This document shows positions 43,494 to 51,686 of a DNA stretch of 51,686 bases, piece by piece. The notes below the pieces were generated by a model. The model was not told the origin of the DNA. It worked only from the letters and a program-made list of their open reading frames with translations, and searched no databases. The translations under genes were made by a program, and so were the position numbers. The DNA lies in contig JAGPKZ010000007.1 in NCBI GenBank assembly GCA_018053665.1, forward strand, positions 1 to 51,686, read 5' to 3'. Source of the DNA: Prevotella sp. (GTDB lineage: Bacteria; Bacteroidota; Bacteroidia; Bacteroidales; Bacteroidaceae). Numbering within the stretch: the stretch's first letter is position 1; each line of letters begins with the position of its first letter.

Positions 43494-44021
43494 TTATTTT
43501 ATTTTTATAGGAATACCTGAAACCATAAGGATAACTTCGTTTGCTTTTCTTGCCACATATTGGTTCATCCAACCTTCCAAATCTGTGAATCGTCTTTGTA
43601 TAGCATTATCGCTAACGCCACCGCTACCAATTTCGTTAGTTACAAAGATAAATGTCGCATCTTGATTTGTGAATTTATCGAATTCATCTTTGATTGCAGT
43701 TAAAGCTTCGTCAACACTAGGTTGATTATTGTCTTCACGACTTTTATCATAAAAAAAATTAGTACACCATAATGTTAAACAATCAATAACACAAACCTTA
43801 TTGTAAACATAGTGACGTGAAAGAAATTTCTCTTCTTCTATGTTTGTCCAGTTAGTGCCTCGCCGTTCTTGATGTTTCTTAACTCTTATCATAAACTCTT
43901 CGTCCCAAATATGTGCTGTGGCAAGATATATGGGGCTTGGACTAAGACGAATAGCTAAATTTTCTGCATAAACGCTTTTTCCTGAACGTTGCCCACCTGT
44001 TATTAGGATAATTTTTTTCAT
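43494..44021 (-). CDS. cobU: Adenosylcobinamide kinase / guanylyltransferase
   Basis: The P-loop GGQRSGKS (residues 9-16) opens the protein, so the start at 44019-44021 is fixed. RRGTNWTNIEEE and VTNEIGSGGVSDNAIQRRF are family motifs, though the usual guanylylated histidine cannot be placed with certainty. The 175-residue enzyme phosphorylates cobinamide and adds GMP. It heads the operon cobU-cobT-cobS-cobC, a salvage set for incoming cobinamide. No corrin-ring genes are nearby. Confidence 0.93.
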   Translation of the reverse strand: MKKIILITGGQRSGKSVYAENLAIRLSPSPIYLATAHIWDEEFMIRVKKHQERRGTNWTNIEEEKFLSRHYVYNKVCVIDCLTLWCTNFFYDKSREDNNQPSVDEALTAIKDEFDKFTNQDATFIFVTNEIGSGGVSDNAIQRRFTDLEGWMNQYVARKANEVILMVSGIPIKIK

Positions 44022-44025
44022 ACTG

Positions 44026-44058
44026 CGAAGATAGCAAAAAGTTATTCAATTTACCAAA
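44026..44058 (-). promoter_or_regulatory. Promoter of the cob operon, very close to the start codon
   Basis: On the reverse strand TTTG (complement of 44055-44058) and TATCTTCG (complement of 44026-44033) are 21 bp apart. The -7 box ends only 4 bp before the cobU ATG, so the transcript would be leaderless or nearly so. No cobalamin-riboswitch box is seen. Confidence 0.45.
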
Positions 44059-44157
44059 CAAAATGCAAAAAACAAGTAGCGAAAGTGCTTAATAAACAAT
44101 AATTGAATTGATTTTGCTCATTTTTCATATTATATAGTATAAATATATTAATAAAAA

Positions 44158-44189
44158 TTTGGATGTTTCAATAATTTTTACGTACTTTG
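44158..44189 (+). promoter_or_regulatory. Promoter of the OmpA-family gene
   Basis: TTTG at 44158-44161 and GTACTTTG at 44182-44189 are 20 bp apart. A leader of about 50 nt precedes the start codon. Confidence 0.55.
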
Positions 44190-44245
44190 CAATCAGAAAT
44201 TGAAAATAGAAAAAATCAATAATTATTAATTAATTTTAGAGAGAC

Positions 44246-45313
44246 ATGAAAAAGTTAGTTTTATTGTTCACTGCTGCTGTTTTAGCAGTTTCTGCTTCTG
44301 CACAGACTGTAGAAGAGAGTAAAACATTTGACAACATTTATGTAGGTATAAATGGTGGTCTTGCAACAAAGGCTACAGGTCATTCTTGGATGAAGGGCCT
44401 TGATCCTAATTTCGGTGTACGCATTGGTCGTAACTTCACTCCAGTTTTGGGTGCCGCAATTGAAAGCAACGCTTATTTTTCAAATAAACCTTGGGCATCT
44501 ACTGGTACTGTTGTTCGTTACCTTAACACAAGTTTTCTTGGTACTGTTAATTTGAGCAACTGGTTCGGTGGTTATCTTGGTCAGCCACGTCCATTCGAGG
44601 TTAGTTTTGTTGCTGGTTTCGGTTGGGGGCATCTTTTTGGAAACTCTAAGGAGTATGATAAAGCAGGTTGCATTAACAACCTTACTTCTAAGGTAGCTCT
44701 TGATTTTGCTTTCAACCTTGGTGCTGACAAGGCATGGCAGGTTTACATTGAGCCAGCTATTATGTATGGTCTTAATGACAAGTCTAACACTCCTTACAAT
44801 CTTGGAAATGAAGGTATCAAGTTCGATGTTAACCATAGCTTCGTTCAGTTGAACGCAGGTGTTGTTTACAAGTTTAAGAATTCTAATGGTACACACAATT
44901 TCAAGATTGCTCAGCTTCGTGATCAGAGTGAAATCGATGGTTTGAATTCTCAGATCAGTGATCTACGTGGTGAACTTGCTAAGAAGCCAAAGGAAGTTAT
45001 CAAGGAAGTTATCAAGGAAGTTCCAGCTGAGGCAACTACATGCCCATTGTTCGTAACATTCGCTCAGGGTAAGGCTGATCTTACTAAGGATGCTAAGATG
45101 GTACTTGACAATGTAGCTAATGGTTCTACTGTAGAAATCATAGGTACAGCTTCTCCAGAAGGTTCTGCAAAGGTTAACAAGAAGGTTTCTCAGAATCGTG
45201 CTAACAATGTTGCAAAGTACTTGAAGAGTAAAGGTGTTGTTGTAAAGGATGCAACTGGTAAGGGTGTACAGGGTGTTACATCTAACCGCCTTGCTGTAGT
45301 TTACGTTAAGTAA
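44246..45313 (+). CDS. OmpA-family outer-membrane porin
   Basis: A signal peptide (about 1-20, ending ASAQ) precedes an eight-strand barrel (about 25-215; GVRIGRNFTPVLGAAIES, LGADKAWQVYIEPAIMYGL). A coiled segment follows with the tandem KEVIKEVIKEV, encoded by near-identical 12-bp repeats at about 44991. The OmpA C-terminal peptidoglycan-binding domain comes last (about 265-355; VEIIGTASPEGSAKVNKKVSQNRANNVAKYL). The length is 355 residues. Strongly biased, uniform codon use suggests high expression, as for major Bacteroidales OmpA proteins. Confidence 0.93.
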   Translation: MKKLVLLFTAAVLAVSASAQTVEESKTFDNIYVGINGGLATKATGHSWMKGLDPNFGVRIGRNFTPVLGAAIESNAYFSNKPWASTGTVVRYLNTSFLGTVNLSNWFGGYLGQPRPFEVSFVAGFGWGHLFGNSKEYDKAGCINNLTSKVALDFAFNLGADKAWQVYIEPAIMYGLNDKSNTPYNLGNEGIKFDVNHSFVQLNAGVVYKFKNSNGTHNFKIAQLRDQSEIDGLNSQISDLRGELAKKPKEVIKEVIKEVPAEATTCPLFVTFAQGKADLTKDAKMVLDNVANGSTVEIIGTASPEGSAKVNKKVSQNRANNVAKYLKSKGVVVKDATGKGVQGVTSNRLAVVYVK

Positions 45314-45345
45314 TAAGTATTTAACTGAATTATACTAGTTAAGAT

Positions 45346-45380
45346 ATTCCCTAGTGGCTTATACCACTAGGGAATTTTTT
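45346..45380 (+). terminator. Terminator after the OmpA-family gene
   Basis: The 12-bp perfect stem ATTCCCTAGTGG, loop CTTATA, and complement are followed by a T run. Confidence 0.92.
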
Positions 45381-45472
45381 ATATTATATTTATGTATTAT
45401 TGATAAATCGAAACTTTTTTATCTATTTATGTTACATAAATGTTATATTAATAAATAATATGCATTAATCTA

Positions 45473-45503
45473 TTGGTGGTTTCGTATTTTCTAATTATCT
45501 TTG
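45473..45503 (+). promoter_or_regulatory. Promoter of the ilv operon
   Basis: TATCTTTG at 45496-45503 has a weak TTG at 45473-45475, 20 bp upstream. The leader of about 55 nt holds a small GAGAA/TTCTC hairpin but no Ile/Leu/Val-rich leader peptide. Confidence 0.45.
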
Positions 45504-45566
45504 CAAATTAAATAAGGAGAAGCTTGTTCTCGTTTATAATATTTGTATATAAAATACATTATAGGT

Positions 45567-47369
45567 ATGAAACATCAATTAAGAAGTTCTGTCTGTACAG
45601 AAGGCAGGAGAATGGCTGGAGCTAGAGCTTTGTGGGTAGCTGCTGGCATGAAGCATGAACAATTTGGTAAACCAATTATAGCAATAGTCAATAGTTTTAC
45701 TCAATTTGTTCCAGGACATACACATCTTCACGAAATAGGTCAGATTGTAAAAAAAGAAATTGAGGGCATGGGTTGTTATGCTGCTGAGTTTAATACTATC
45801 GCTATTGATGATGGTATTGCAATGGGGCATGATGGTATGCTTTATTCTTTACCTTCAAGAGATATAATAGCTGACTCTGTTGAGTATATGGTTAATGCTC
45901 ATAAGGCAGATGCTATGATATGCATATCAAACTGTGATAAAGTTACTCCTGGTATGCTCATGGCTTCAATGAGGCTCAATATTCCGACTATATTTTGTTC
46001 TGGAGGTCCGATGGAGGCTGGTCGTTGGAAAAACGAAAATGCCGACCTTATTACAGCTATGGTTAAAGGTGCCGACCCTTCAGTAAGTGATGAAGAAATG
46101 AAGGAAATCGAAAGTTGTGCATGTCCTGGTTGTGGTAGTTGTTCAGGTATGTTTACAGCGAATTCTATGAATTCTCTTACTGAAGCTGTAGGTTTGGCTC
46201 TTCCTGGAAATGGAACTATTTTAGCAACTCACAAGAATAGAATACAACTATTTAAAGATGCTGCTCGTCAGATTGTTAAAAACGCTTTCGCATATTATGA
46301 AGATGGTAATGACAGTGTTCTACCGCGTAGTATAGCCACACGCAATGCTTTCCTTAATGCAATGGCTCTTGATATAGCAATGGGTGGTAGTACTAATACC
46401 GTCCTTCATCTTCTTGCTGTTGCTCAGGAAGGTGATGTAGATTTCAAAATGAAGGATATTGATGAATTAAGTCGTAAAGTTCCTTGTTTGTGTATGTTGG
46501 CTCCGAATACTCAAAAATATAGCGTTCAAGAGTGCAATAGAGCAGGGGGAATACTTGGAATCTTGAATGAACTAAACAAGGCTGGATTGTTGCACAAAGA
46601 CACAAATAGAGTTGATTGTATGACTCTTGTTGAGGCTTTGACAAAATATGCAATCACAGGTGAAAATATCAATCCTGATGCAGATAGAATTTACCATAGT
46701 GCACCTGGACATAAATTCTCTACTCAAATGGGTAGTCAGGATGAGAAATGGGATAGTCTTGATACAGATCGTACAAATGGATGTATCAGGGATTTGGAAC
46801 ATGCTTATACTAAAGATGGTGGTCTTGGCGTGCTTTTTGGAAATATAGCTCAGGATGGCTGTGTTGTTAAAACAGCCGGAGTTGATAAATCTTTATGGCA
46901 TTTTTCTGGGCCAGCTGTTGTATTTGACAGTCAGGAAGATGCTTGTGATGGAATACTTAGTGGCAAAGTTAAGAAAGGTGACTGTGTCGTTATTACACAT
47001 GAAGGTCCAAAGGGAGGTCCTGGTATGCAGGAGATGCTTTATCCAACTTCTTATATTAAGAGCATGCATATGGGAAAGGAATGTGCGTTGATTACAGACG
47101 GGCGTTTTTCTGGTGGTACTTCTGGATTGAGCATTGGACATATTTCTCCAGAGGCTGCTGCTGGTGGTAATATAGGTAAGATAAAAGATGGTGATATTAT
47201 AGAAATAGATATTCCAAACCGCAGTATAAACGTAAAGCTAAGTGATGATGAATTGGCTGCACGAAAGCAACAACCTTTGAAGCGTAAAAGGTTGGTTAGT
47301 AAGTCTTTACGTATTTATGCCCAAAGTGTTAGCTCTGCCGACAAGGGTGGAGTACGAATGATTGATTGA
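45567..47369 (+). CDS. ilvD: Dihydroxy-acid dehydratase
   Basis: The ATG at 45567 gives [23 protein letters not shown]. An in-frame TTG 24 bp earlier is less likely. Iron-sulfur ligands lie in [10 protein letters not shown] and [18 protein letters not shown]. The 600-residue enzyme removes water from dihydroxy acids in the isoleucine-valine pathway. It is the first gene of the ilvD-ilvB-ilvN group and is separated from ilvB by 35 bp. Confidence 0.97.
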   Translation: MKHQLRSSVCTEGRRMAGARALWVAAGMKHEQFGKPIIAIVNSFTQFVPGHTHLHEIGQIVKKEIEGMGCYAAEFNTIAIDDGIAMGHDGMLYSLPSRDIIADSVEYMVNAHKADAMICISNCDKVTPGMLMASMRLNIPTIFCSGGPMEAGRWKNENADLITAMVKGADPSVSDEEMKEIESCACPGCGSCSGMFTANSMNSLTEAVGLALPGNGTILATHKNRIQLFKDAARQIVKNAFAYYEDGNDSVLPRSIATRNAFLNAMALDIAMGGSTNTVLHLLAVAQEGDVDFKMKDIDELSRKVPCLCMLAPNTQKYSVQECNRAGGILGILNELNKAGLLHKDTNRVDCMTLVEALTKYAITGENINPDADRIYHSAPGHKFSTQMGSQDEKWDSLDTDRTNGCIRDLEHAYTKDGGLGVLFGNIAQDGCVVKTAGVDKSLWHFSGPAVVFDSQEDACDGILSGKVKKGDCVVITHEGPKGGPGMQEMLYPTSYIKSMHMGKECALITDGRFSGGTSGLSIGHISPEAAAGGNIGKIKDGDIIEIDIPNRSINVKLSDDELAARKQQPLKRKRLVSKSLRIYAQSVSSADKGGVRMID

Positions 47370-47404
47370 TATTGAATATGTTTTAGTAGTTTAAGTTAAA
47401 TATA

Positions 47405-49120
47405 ATGAGTAAAGAAGTAATTACAGGTTCTGAAGCATTGATGCGTTCTTTGCATAATGAAGGTGTTAAGACTATATTCGGTTATCCGGGTGGAGCTATA
47501 ATGCCTGTATTCGATGCTTTGTTTGGTTACACGAGAGGTGATAAGAAAATGTTTGATCATATCTTAGTACGTCACGAGCAGGCTGCTGCTCATGCTGCCG
47601 AAGGGTATGCACGAGTCAGTGGAAATGTTGGAGTGTGCCTTGTTACTAGTGGACCAGGAGCTACTAATACATTGACAGGTGTTGCTGATGCTATGATGGA
47701 TTCTACGCCAATAGTCGTGATTGCAGGACAGGTTGGTGTTGGAGCTTTGGGTACTGATGCTTTTCAGGAAGTTGATTTAGTTGGAGTCGCACAACCTATT
47801 ACAAAATGGGCTTACCAAATACGTCGTCCGGAAGATGTGGCTTGGGCTGTAAGTCGTGCTTTTTATATTGCACGTTCCGGTCGTCCAGGACCTGTTGTTC
47901 TTGATTTTCCGAAGAATGCGCAAAATCATACATGTGAATGGAATCCAATAAAAGTGGATAATGTAAGGTCATATAATCCTTATCCTACAATTGACAGTAG
48001 TGCTATTGAAGAAGCTGCAATGTTAATCAATAGTGCTAAAAAACCATTTGCATTGGTTGGACAGGGGGTTGAATTGGGAAATGCTCAGAATGAACTTGTT
48101 AAATTTCTTGAGAAAGCTGATATTCCAGCTGGTCGTACATTGTTGGGATTGTCTGCATTACCGTCAGACCATCCTTTGGATATAGGTATGTTAGGAATGC
48201 ATGGTAGCTATGCTGCAAATATGAAAACTCAGGAGTGCGATGTACTTATAGCAATAGGCATGCGATTTAGTGATAGAGTTACAGGATTACCTTCCACTTA
48301 TGGAAAACAGGCAAAGATAATTCATCTTGATATTGATGCATCCGAGATAAATAAGAACATTCAAGCCGATGTTGCTGTATTGGGAAATTGCAAGCAAACC
48401 ATTCCTGCAATAACGAGTTTACTGAATGAAAATAATCATCGTGAATGGCGTGATTCGTTTAAAAAATATGAAGATATGGAAACGGAGAAGGTCATCGAAC
48501 CAGATATTCATCCTACTGAAGGTCCTTTGTTGATGGGCGAAGTTACCAATGTTGTTGCCGAAGTTACTAATGGTGAGGCCGTATTGGTAAATGATGTTGG
48601 TCAAAATCAGATGATATCTAGTCGATATTTTAAGTTTAAGAATAAACGTTCTATTGTTACTAGTGGAGGCTTTGGCACAATGGGGTTTGGGCTTCCTGCG
48701 GCTATCGGTGCAAGTTTTGGCGCTCCCGAAAGAACAATCTGTTGTTTTTGTGGAGACGGAGGCTTACAGATGAGTATACAAGAGTTTGGCACTATAATGG
48801 AACAACAGGCACCTGTAAAGATAATCCTTCTTAATAATAATTTTTTAGGGAATGTACGTCAGTGGCAAGATTTAATGTTTAATGGGCGTTATTCGTTCAC
48901 TCATATGATGAATCCACATTATCAGGAAATCTCTAAGGCTTATAACATACCTTATGATATTGTTATAGACCGTAAAGACTTACGTACAAAAGTCGAAAAG
49001 ATGATTTCCACAAAAGGACCTTATTTTTTGGAATGTGCTATAAAGGAAAAAGAGGATATTGTCCCTATGATATTACCAGGAAAGAGTGTTGACGGGATGT
49101 TGCTTGAACTTGATTATTAG
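47405..49120 (+). CDS. ilvB: Acetolactate synthase large subunit
   Basis: The TPP enzyme condenses pyruvate with pyruvate or 2-ketobutyrate. FGYPGGAIMPVFDALF, the catalytic glutamate in VRHEQAAAHAAEGYARVSG, and the C-terminal TPP motif GDGGLQMSIQEFGTI...NNNFLGNVRQW are all present. The length is 571 residues, the normal size. ilvN follows after 20 bp and provides regulation. Confidence 0.97.
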   Translation: MSKEVITGSEALMRSLHNEGVKTIFGYPGGAIMPVFDALFGYTRGDKKMFDHILVRHEQAAAHAAEGYARVSGNVGVCLVTSGPGATNTLTGVADAMMDSTPIVVIAGQVGVGALGTDAFQEVDLVGVAQPITKWAYQIRRPEDVAWAVSRAFYIARSGRPGPVVLDFPKNAQNHTCEWNPIKVDNVRSYNPYPTIDSSAIEEAAMLINSAKKPFALVGQGVELGNAQNELVKFLEKADIPAGRTLLGLSALPSDHPLDIGMLGMHGSYAANMKTQECDVLIAIGMRFSDRVTGLPSTYGKQAKIIHLDIDASEINKNIQADVAVLGNCKQTIPAITSLLNENNHREWRDSFKKYEDMETEKVIEPDIHPTEGPLLMGEVTNVVAEVTNGEAVLVNDVGQNQMISSRYFKFKNKRSIVTSGGFGTMGFGLPAAIGASFGAPERTICCFCGDGGLQMSIQEFGTIMEQQAPVKIILLNNNFLGNVRQWQDLMFNGRYSFTHMMNPHYQEISKAYNIPYDIVIDRKDLRTKVEKMISTKGPYFLECAIKEKEDIVPMILPGKSVDGMLLELDY

Positions 49121-49140
49121 TATTTCAAATTTTAAGTAAG

Positions 49141-49683
49141 ATGGAAAAAAAATTATATACATTATTAGTCTATTCTGAGAATATCGCCGGTATATTAAGT
49201 CAAATCACAGCGGTATTTACTCGTAGACAAGTAAATATAGAGAGTTTAAATGTGTCAGCTAGCAGTATCTTGAATATTCATAAATATACGATTACTGCGT
49301 GGAGTGATGAAGAACAGATAAATAAAATTACAAAGGCCATTGAAAAGAAAATTGATGTGGTAAAAGCTGATTATTATACAGATGAACAACTATTTATTCA
49401 TGAAGTAGCTCTGTTCAAAATATCAACACCTGTGTTGTTGGAAAATTCAGAAGTGTCTCGTACTATTCGTAGACATGATGCACGTATGATGGAAGTAAAC
49501 AAAACTTACAGTACAGTATTGTTAGCTGGTTTGACAGAGGACATAGCCGACTTATTTAATAAGTTAAACGACTTTAAATGTCTGCTTCAATACACAAGAA
49601 GTGGTCGTATTGCTGTGACAAGAAGTTTTGATGAACCTATATCTGATTTTTTACACGAACAGGAGAGTAAAGATAATGACTGA
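49141..49683 (+). CDS. ilvN: Acetolactate synthase small (regulatory) subunit
   Basis: The N-terminal ACT domain (about 5-80) includes YTLLVYSENIAGILSQITAVFTRRQVNIESL and senses valine in homologues. A second C-terminal domain (about 90-160) follows with ALFKISTPVLLEN and AGLTEDIADLFNKL. The length is 180 residues. Its last codons overlap the start of the thioesterase gene (start at 49676). Confidence 0.94.
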   Translation: MEKKLYTLLVYSENIAGILSQITAVFTRRQVNIESLNVSASSILNIHKYTITAWSDEEQINKITKAIEKKIDVVKADYYTDEQLFIHEVALFKISTPVLLENSEVSRTIRRHDARMMEVNKTYSTVLLAGLTEDIADLFNKLNDFKCLLQYTRSGRIAVTRSFDEPISDFLHEQESKDND

Positions 49684-50455
49684 TGATATGTTGGATAAAG
49701 TTGGTTGCTATAGGTTCTTAGCAGAACCTTTTCATTGTGACTTTTCAAAGCATTTATTTATGGGTCATCTTGGAAATCATATGTTGAATGCTGCTGATTT
49801 CCATGCAAATGAACGTGGATATGGCATGAATTATCTCAATCCAATTCACAAGACTTGGGTGTTGTCAAGATTGGCAATAGAAATGACCGATATGCCTTTA
49901 TCATATGAAAAATTCAATATTGAAACATGGGTAGATGGGGTTATGAAATTTTTTACAAGTAGAAATTTTACAGTTTTTAATCCTCATTCTAGTAAGATTT
50001 ATGGATATGGTAAGAGCGTATGGGCTATGATAGACACCGATACGCGACAGCCAGTTGATATTTTAGCTATCCATGATGGCTTAATCTTTGACTACGTTGA
50101 TAAGGAGAAACAATGTCCGATAGCTAAAAGTTCACGTGTAAAGATGTCTACTGATGCAAAACTTGTAAGGACGATAGATACAAACTATAGTGATGTAGAT
50201 GTAAACGGACATATTAACAGTGTAAAATATATTGAACATATACTTGATCTATGGAATTTAGATTGGTACGCTCATAATAGTGTTAAACGTTTTGAAATTG
50301 CATATGTTGCAGAATGCCACTGTGGAGATAAATTGAATTTTTATAGTGAACATACTGGTGAAAACGAATACAGCATTAGAATTACAAAAACTTCTAAAAT
50401 AATTATCGAAGAAGTCGAGGTTGTTAGAAGTAAAGTTAATTTTGTAAAAGATTGA
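49676..50455 (+). CDS. Acyl-ACP thioesterase (FatA-like)
   Basis: The ATG at 49676 overlaps the ilvN stop and gives MTDDMLDKVGCYRFLAEP. A longer frame starting at 49628 lies wholly inside ilvN. The 259-residue protein is a double hot-dog acyl-ACP thioesterase: NYLNPIHKTWVLSRLAIEM in the first half and DTNYSDVDVNGHINSVKYIEHILDLWN, with the catalytic Asn/His pair, in the second. It frees fatty acids from ACP. In Bacteroidales this gene is often placed among ilv genes. Confidence 0.9.
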   Translation: MTDDMLDKVGCYRFLAEPFHCDFSKHLFMGHLGNHMLNAADFHANERGYGMNYLNPIHKTWVLSRLAIEMTDMPLSYEKFNIETWVDGVMKFFTSRNFTVFNPHSSKIYGYGKSVWAMIDTDTRQPVDILAIHDGLIFDYVDKEKQCPIAKSSRVKMSTDAKLVRTIDTNYSDVDVNGHINSVKYIEHILDLWNLDWYAHNSVKRFEIAYVAECHCGDKLNFYSEHTGENEYSIRITKTSKIIIEEVEVVRSKVNFVKD

Positions 50456-50462
50456 AAGATTG

Positions 50463-50494
50463 TTTGGCTGTTTCGTTTTAAAATGTTACCTTTG
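50463..50494 (+). promoter_or_regulatory. Promoter of ilvC
   Basis: TTTG at 50463-50466 and TACCTTTG at 50487-50494 are 20 bp apart, a consensus pair. Transcription should begin near 50501, leaving a leader of about 147 nt. Confidence 0.7.
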
Positions 50495-50500
50495 CATACG

Positions 50501-50647
50501 AAAAATATTTGAATTCCCTAGCTGAAACCTTGGATAGGTAATGGAATGGATTTATAAAATGACTGTTTTTGGAAAAGACAGGCAAGATTCAAAGGGATAA
50601 TAATAACCCGCGATCCCTTAAATTAGGGCGCACATTTTTAAAATAAT
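50501..50647 (+). promoter_or_regulatory. Structured leader of ilvC, possible regulatory RNA
   Basis: Three hairpins can be read: ATTCC (50513-50517) with GGAAT (50543-50547); CTGTTTT (50563-50569) with AAAGACAG (50574-50581); and AAGGGAT (50592-50598) with ATCCCTT (50613-50619). CCC in the last loop could pair with GGG at 50625-50627. No T run follows and no branched-chain leader peptide is seen. An unknown riboswitch or translation control is possible. Confidence 0.4.
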
Positions 50648-51686
50648 ATGGCAGAAATGAATTTTGGTGGAGTTGTAGAAACTGTAGTCACCAGTAAGGA
50701 ATTTTCTTTAGAAAAGGCTCGTGAAGTACTTAAAAATGAAACAATTGCTGTAATTGGTTATGGTATTCAGGGACCTGGTCAGGCTTGTAACTTGCGCGAT
50801 AATGGATTTAACGTTATCGTAGGTCAGCGTGAAGGTAAGACTTATGATAAATGTCTTGCAGACGGTTGGGTTCCAGGAAAAACTCTTTTCTCAATTGAGG
50901 AAGCTGTACAAAAAGGTACAATTGTTTGTATGTTGCTTTCTGATGCCGGTCAGATTGCCGTTTGGCCAAAGATTAAGCAGTATCTTACTGCAGGAAAGAC
51001 TTTGTATTATTCTCATGGATTTGCTATCAATTGGCAGGACCGCACATGCGTTATTCCACCAAAGGATATTGATGTCATAATGGTTGCACCTAAGGGCTCT
51101 GGTACTTCTCTTCGTACTATGTTCTGTGAAGGTCGTGGATTAAACTGTTCTTATGCTGTTTATCAGGATGCCTCTGGTCATGCTGAAGACAAGACTATAG
51201 CATTTGGTATTGGAATCGGTGCTGGATATTTGTTTAAGACAACATTCCAGCGTGAGGCTACATCAGATTTGACTGGTGAGCGTGGTTCTTTGATGGGTGC
51301 CATTGAGGGCTTGCTTGAAGCACAGTATGATGTTTTGCGTGAGAATGGCCACACTCCATCTGAGGCTTTCAACGAGACTGTTGAGGAATTGACTCAGAGT
51401 TTGATGCCATTGTTTGGAGCAAAGGGAATGGATTGGATGTATGCTAACTGTTCTACAACAGCACAGCGTGGTGCTCTTGACTGGGCTCCTCGTTTCCGTG
51501 AAGCTATTAAGCCAGTTATGCAATGGCTATACCTTAGTGTAAAGACTGGTAATGAGGCTCAGATTTCTATTGATAAGAATTCTATGTCTGATTATCGTGA
51601 GAAGTTGAATGCTGAATTAGCGGCTATGCGCAACAAGGAAATGTGGCAGGCTGGTAATACAGTTCGTAAACTTCGTCCTGAAAATA
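50648..51686 (+). CDS. ilvC: Ketol-acid reductoisomerase, 5' part
   Basis: The frame from the ATG at 50648 is open to the window edge, covering about 346 residues. The N-terminal motif is AVIGYGIQGPGQACNLRDNG, the Rossmann NADPH site. IMVAPKGSGTSLRT and the acidic metal-binding helix in TSDLTGERGSLMGAIEGL follow. It carries out the isomerisation-reduction step after acetolactate synthase. The C-terminal end lies beyond the window. Confidence 0.96.
   Translation, partial: MAEMNFGGVVETVVTSKEFSLEKAREVLKNETIAVIGYGIQGPGQACNLRDNGFNVIVGQREGKTYDKCLADGWVPGKTLFSIEEAVQKGTIVCMLLSDAGQIAVWPKIKQYLTAGKTLYYSHGFAINWQDRTCVIPPKDIDVIMVAPKGSGTSLRTMFCEGRGLNCSYAVYQDASGHAEDKTIAFGIGIGAGYLFKTTFQREATSDLTGERGSLMGAIEGLLEAQYDVLRENGHTPSEAFNETVEELTQSLMPLFGAKGMDWMYANCSTTAQRGALDWAPRFREAIKPVMQWLYLSVKTGNEAQISIDKNSMSDYREKLNAELAAMRNKEMWQAGNTVRKLRPEN

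Noticed and set aside
44022..44245. Cobalamin riboswitch before cobU
   Set aside because: No B12-box-like sequence was found on either strand in the short gap.
50542..50600. Short ORF in the ilvC leader (MEWIYKMTVFGKDRQDSKG) as an attenuation peptide
   Set aside because: It has no run of Ile, Leu or Val codons, and no terminator follows.

Overview
The window reads as chromosomal DNA of a Bacteroidota member of the order Bacteroidales, most like Prevotella or a close relative. It is AT-rich and densely packed. Starts lack a clear Shine-Dalgarno sequence. Promoters follow the Bacteroidota sigma-ABfr pattern, TTTG about 19-20 bp upstream of TAnnTTTG. Many products are typical of the group: NigD-like lipoprotein, DUF6057 protein, OmpA-family porin, split LysO, DUF2461 protein, and a short PabB/PabC pair. 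No phage, integrase, insertion sequence or CRISPR array was recognised.

Layout. 1-10.6 kb: the 5' part of a PepD-type dipeptidase, an OmpH/Skp-like lipoprotein, endonuclease III, a DUF2461 protein, KdsB, a secreted MORN-repeat protein, a YhcH-family protein, glycogen branching enzyme, a DUF6057 membrane protein and a pabB-pabC pair. 10.7-16.5 kb: a patatin-type outer-membrane phospholipase, a NigD-like/ECF sigma/anti-sigma-barrel operon, and LysO split over two genes. 16.5-17.75 kb: a gene-free stretch built from four modules of short inverted and direct repeats. 17.75-25.3 kb: an FMN/Fe-S membrane protein, a HAD hydrolase, a candidate structured small RNA, an M48 lipoprotein protease, NfeD plus an SPFH protein, a WecB-like protein lacking key catalytic residues, and a MATE pump.

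25.3-29.2 kb is a copper-type locus: an AraC regulator with a CxxC metal-binding N-terminus, tRNA-Tyr and tRNA-Val, a CopZ-like chaperone, and a CopA-like P-type ATPase that lacks the ATP-binding N-domain. 29.3-30.9 kb holds a secreted protein and a TPR protein. 30.9-35.0 kb is an aromatic amino acid operon (pheA, aminotransferase, DAHP synthase-chorismate mutase, tyrA). It is preceded by an unlisted 25-residue leader peptide with eight aromatic residues in a row, and by a terminator/antiterminator pair, which is a textbook attenuator. 35.0-41.1 kb: an endonuclease/phosphatase-fold protein, Ffh, FolD and a GH51 arabinofuranosidase. 41.1-44.0 kb: cobalamin nucleotide-loop genes cobU-cobT-cobS-cobC. 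44.2-51.7 kb: an OmpA-family porin, then ilvD-ilvB-ilvN-acyl-ACP thioesterase and, after its own promoter and a structured leader, the 5' part of ilvC.

The strongest candidates for new biology are the Phe/Tyr attenuator, the N-domain-less CopA with its activator-type promoter, the modular repeat region, the candidate small RNA and the WecB-like paralogue. All functional calls rest on reading motifs and translated sequences by eye. No database search or folding software was run.
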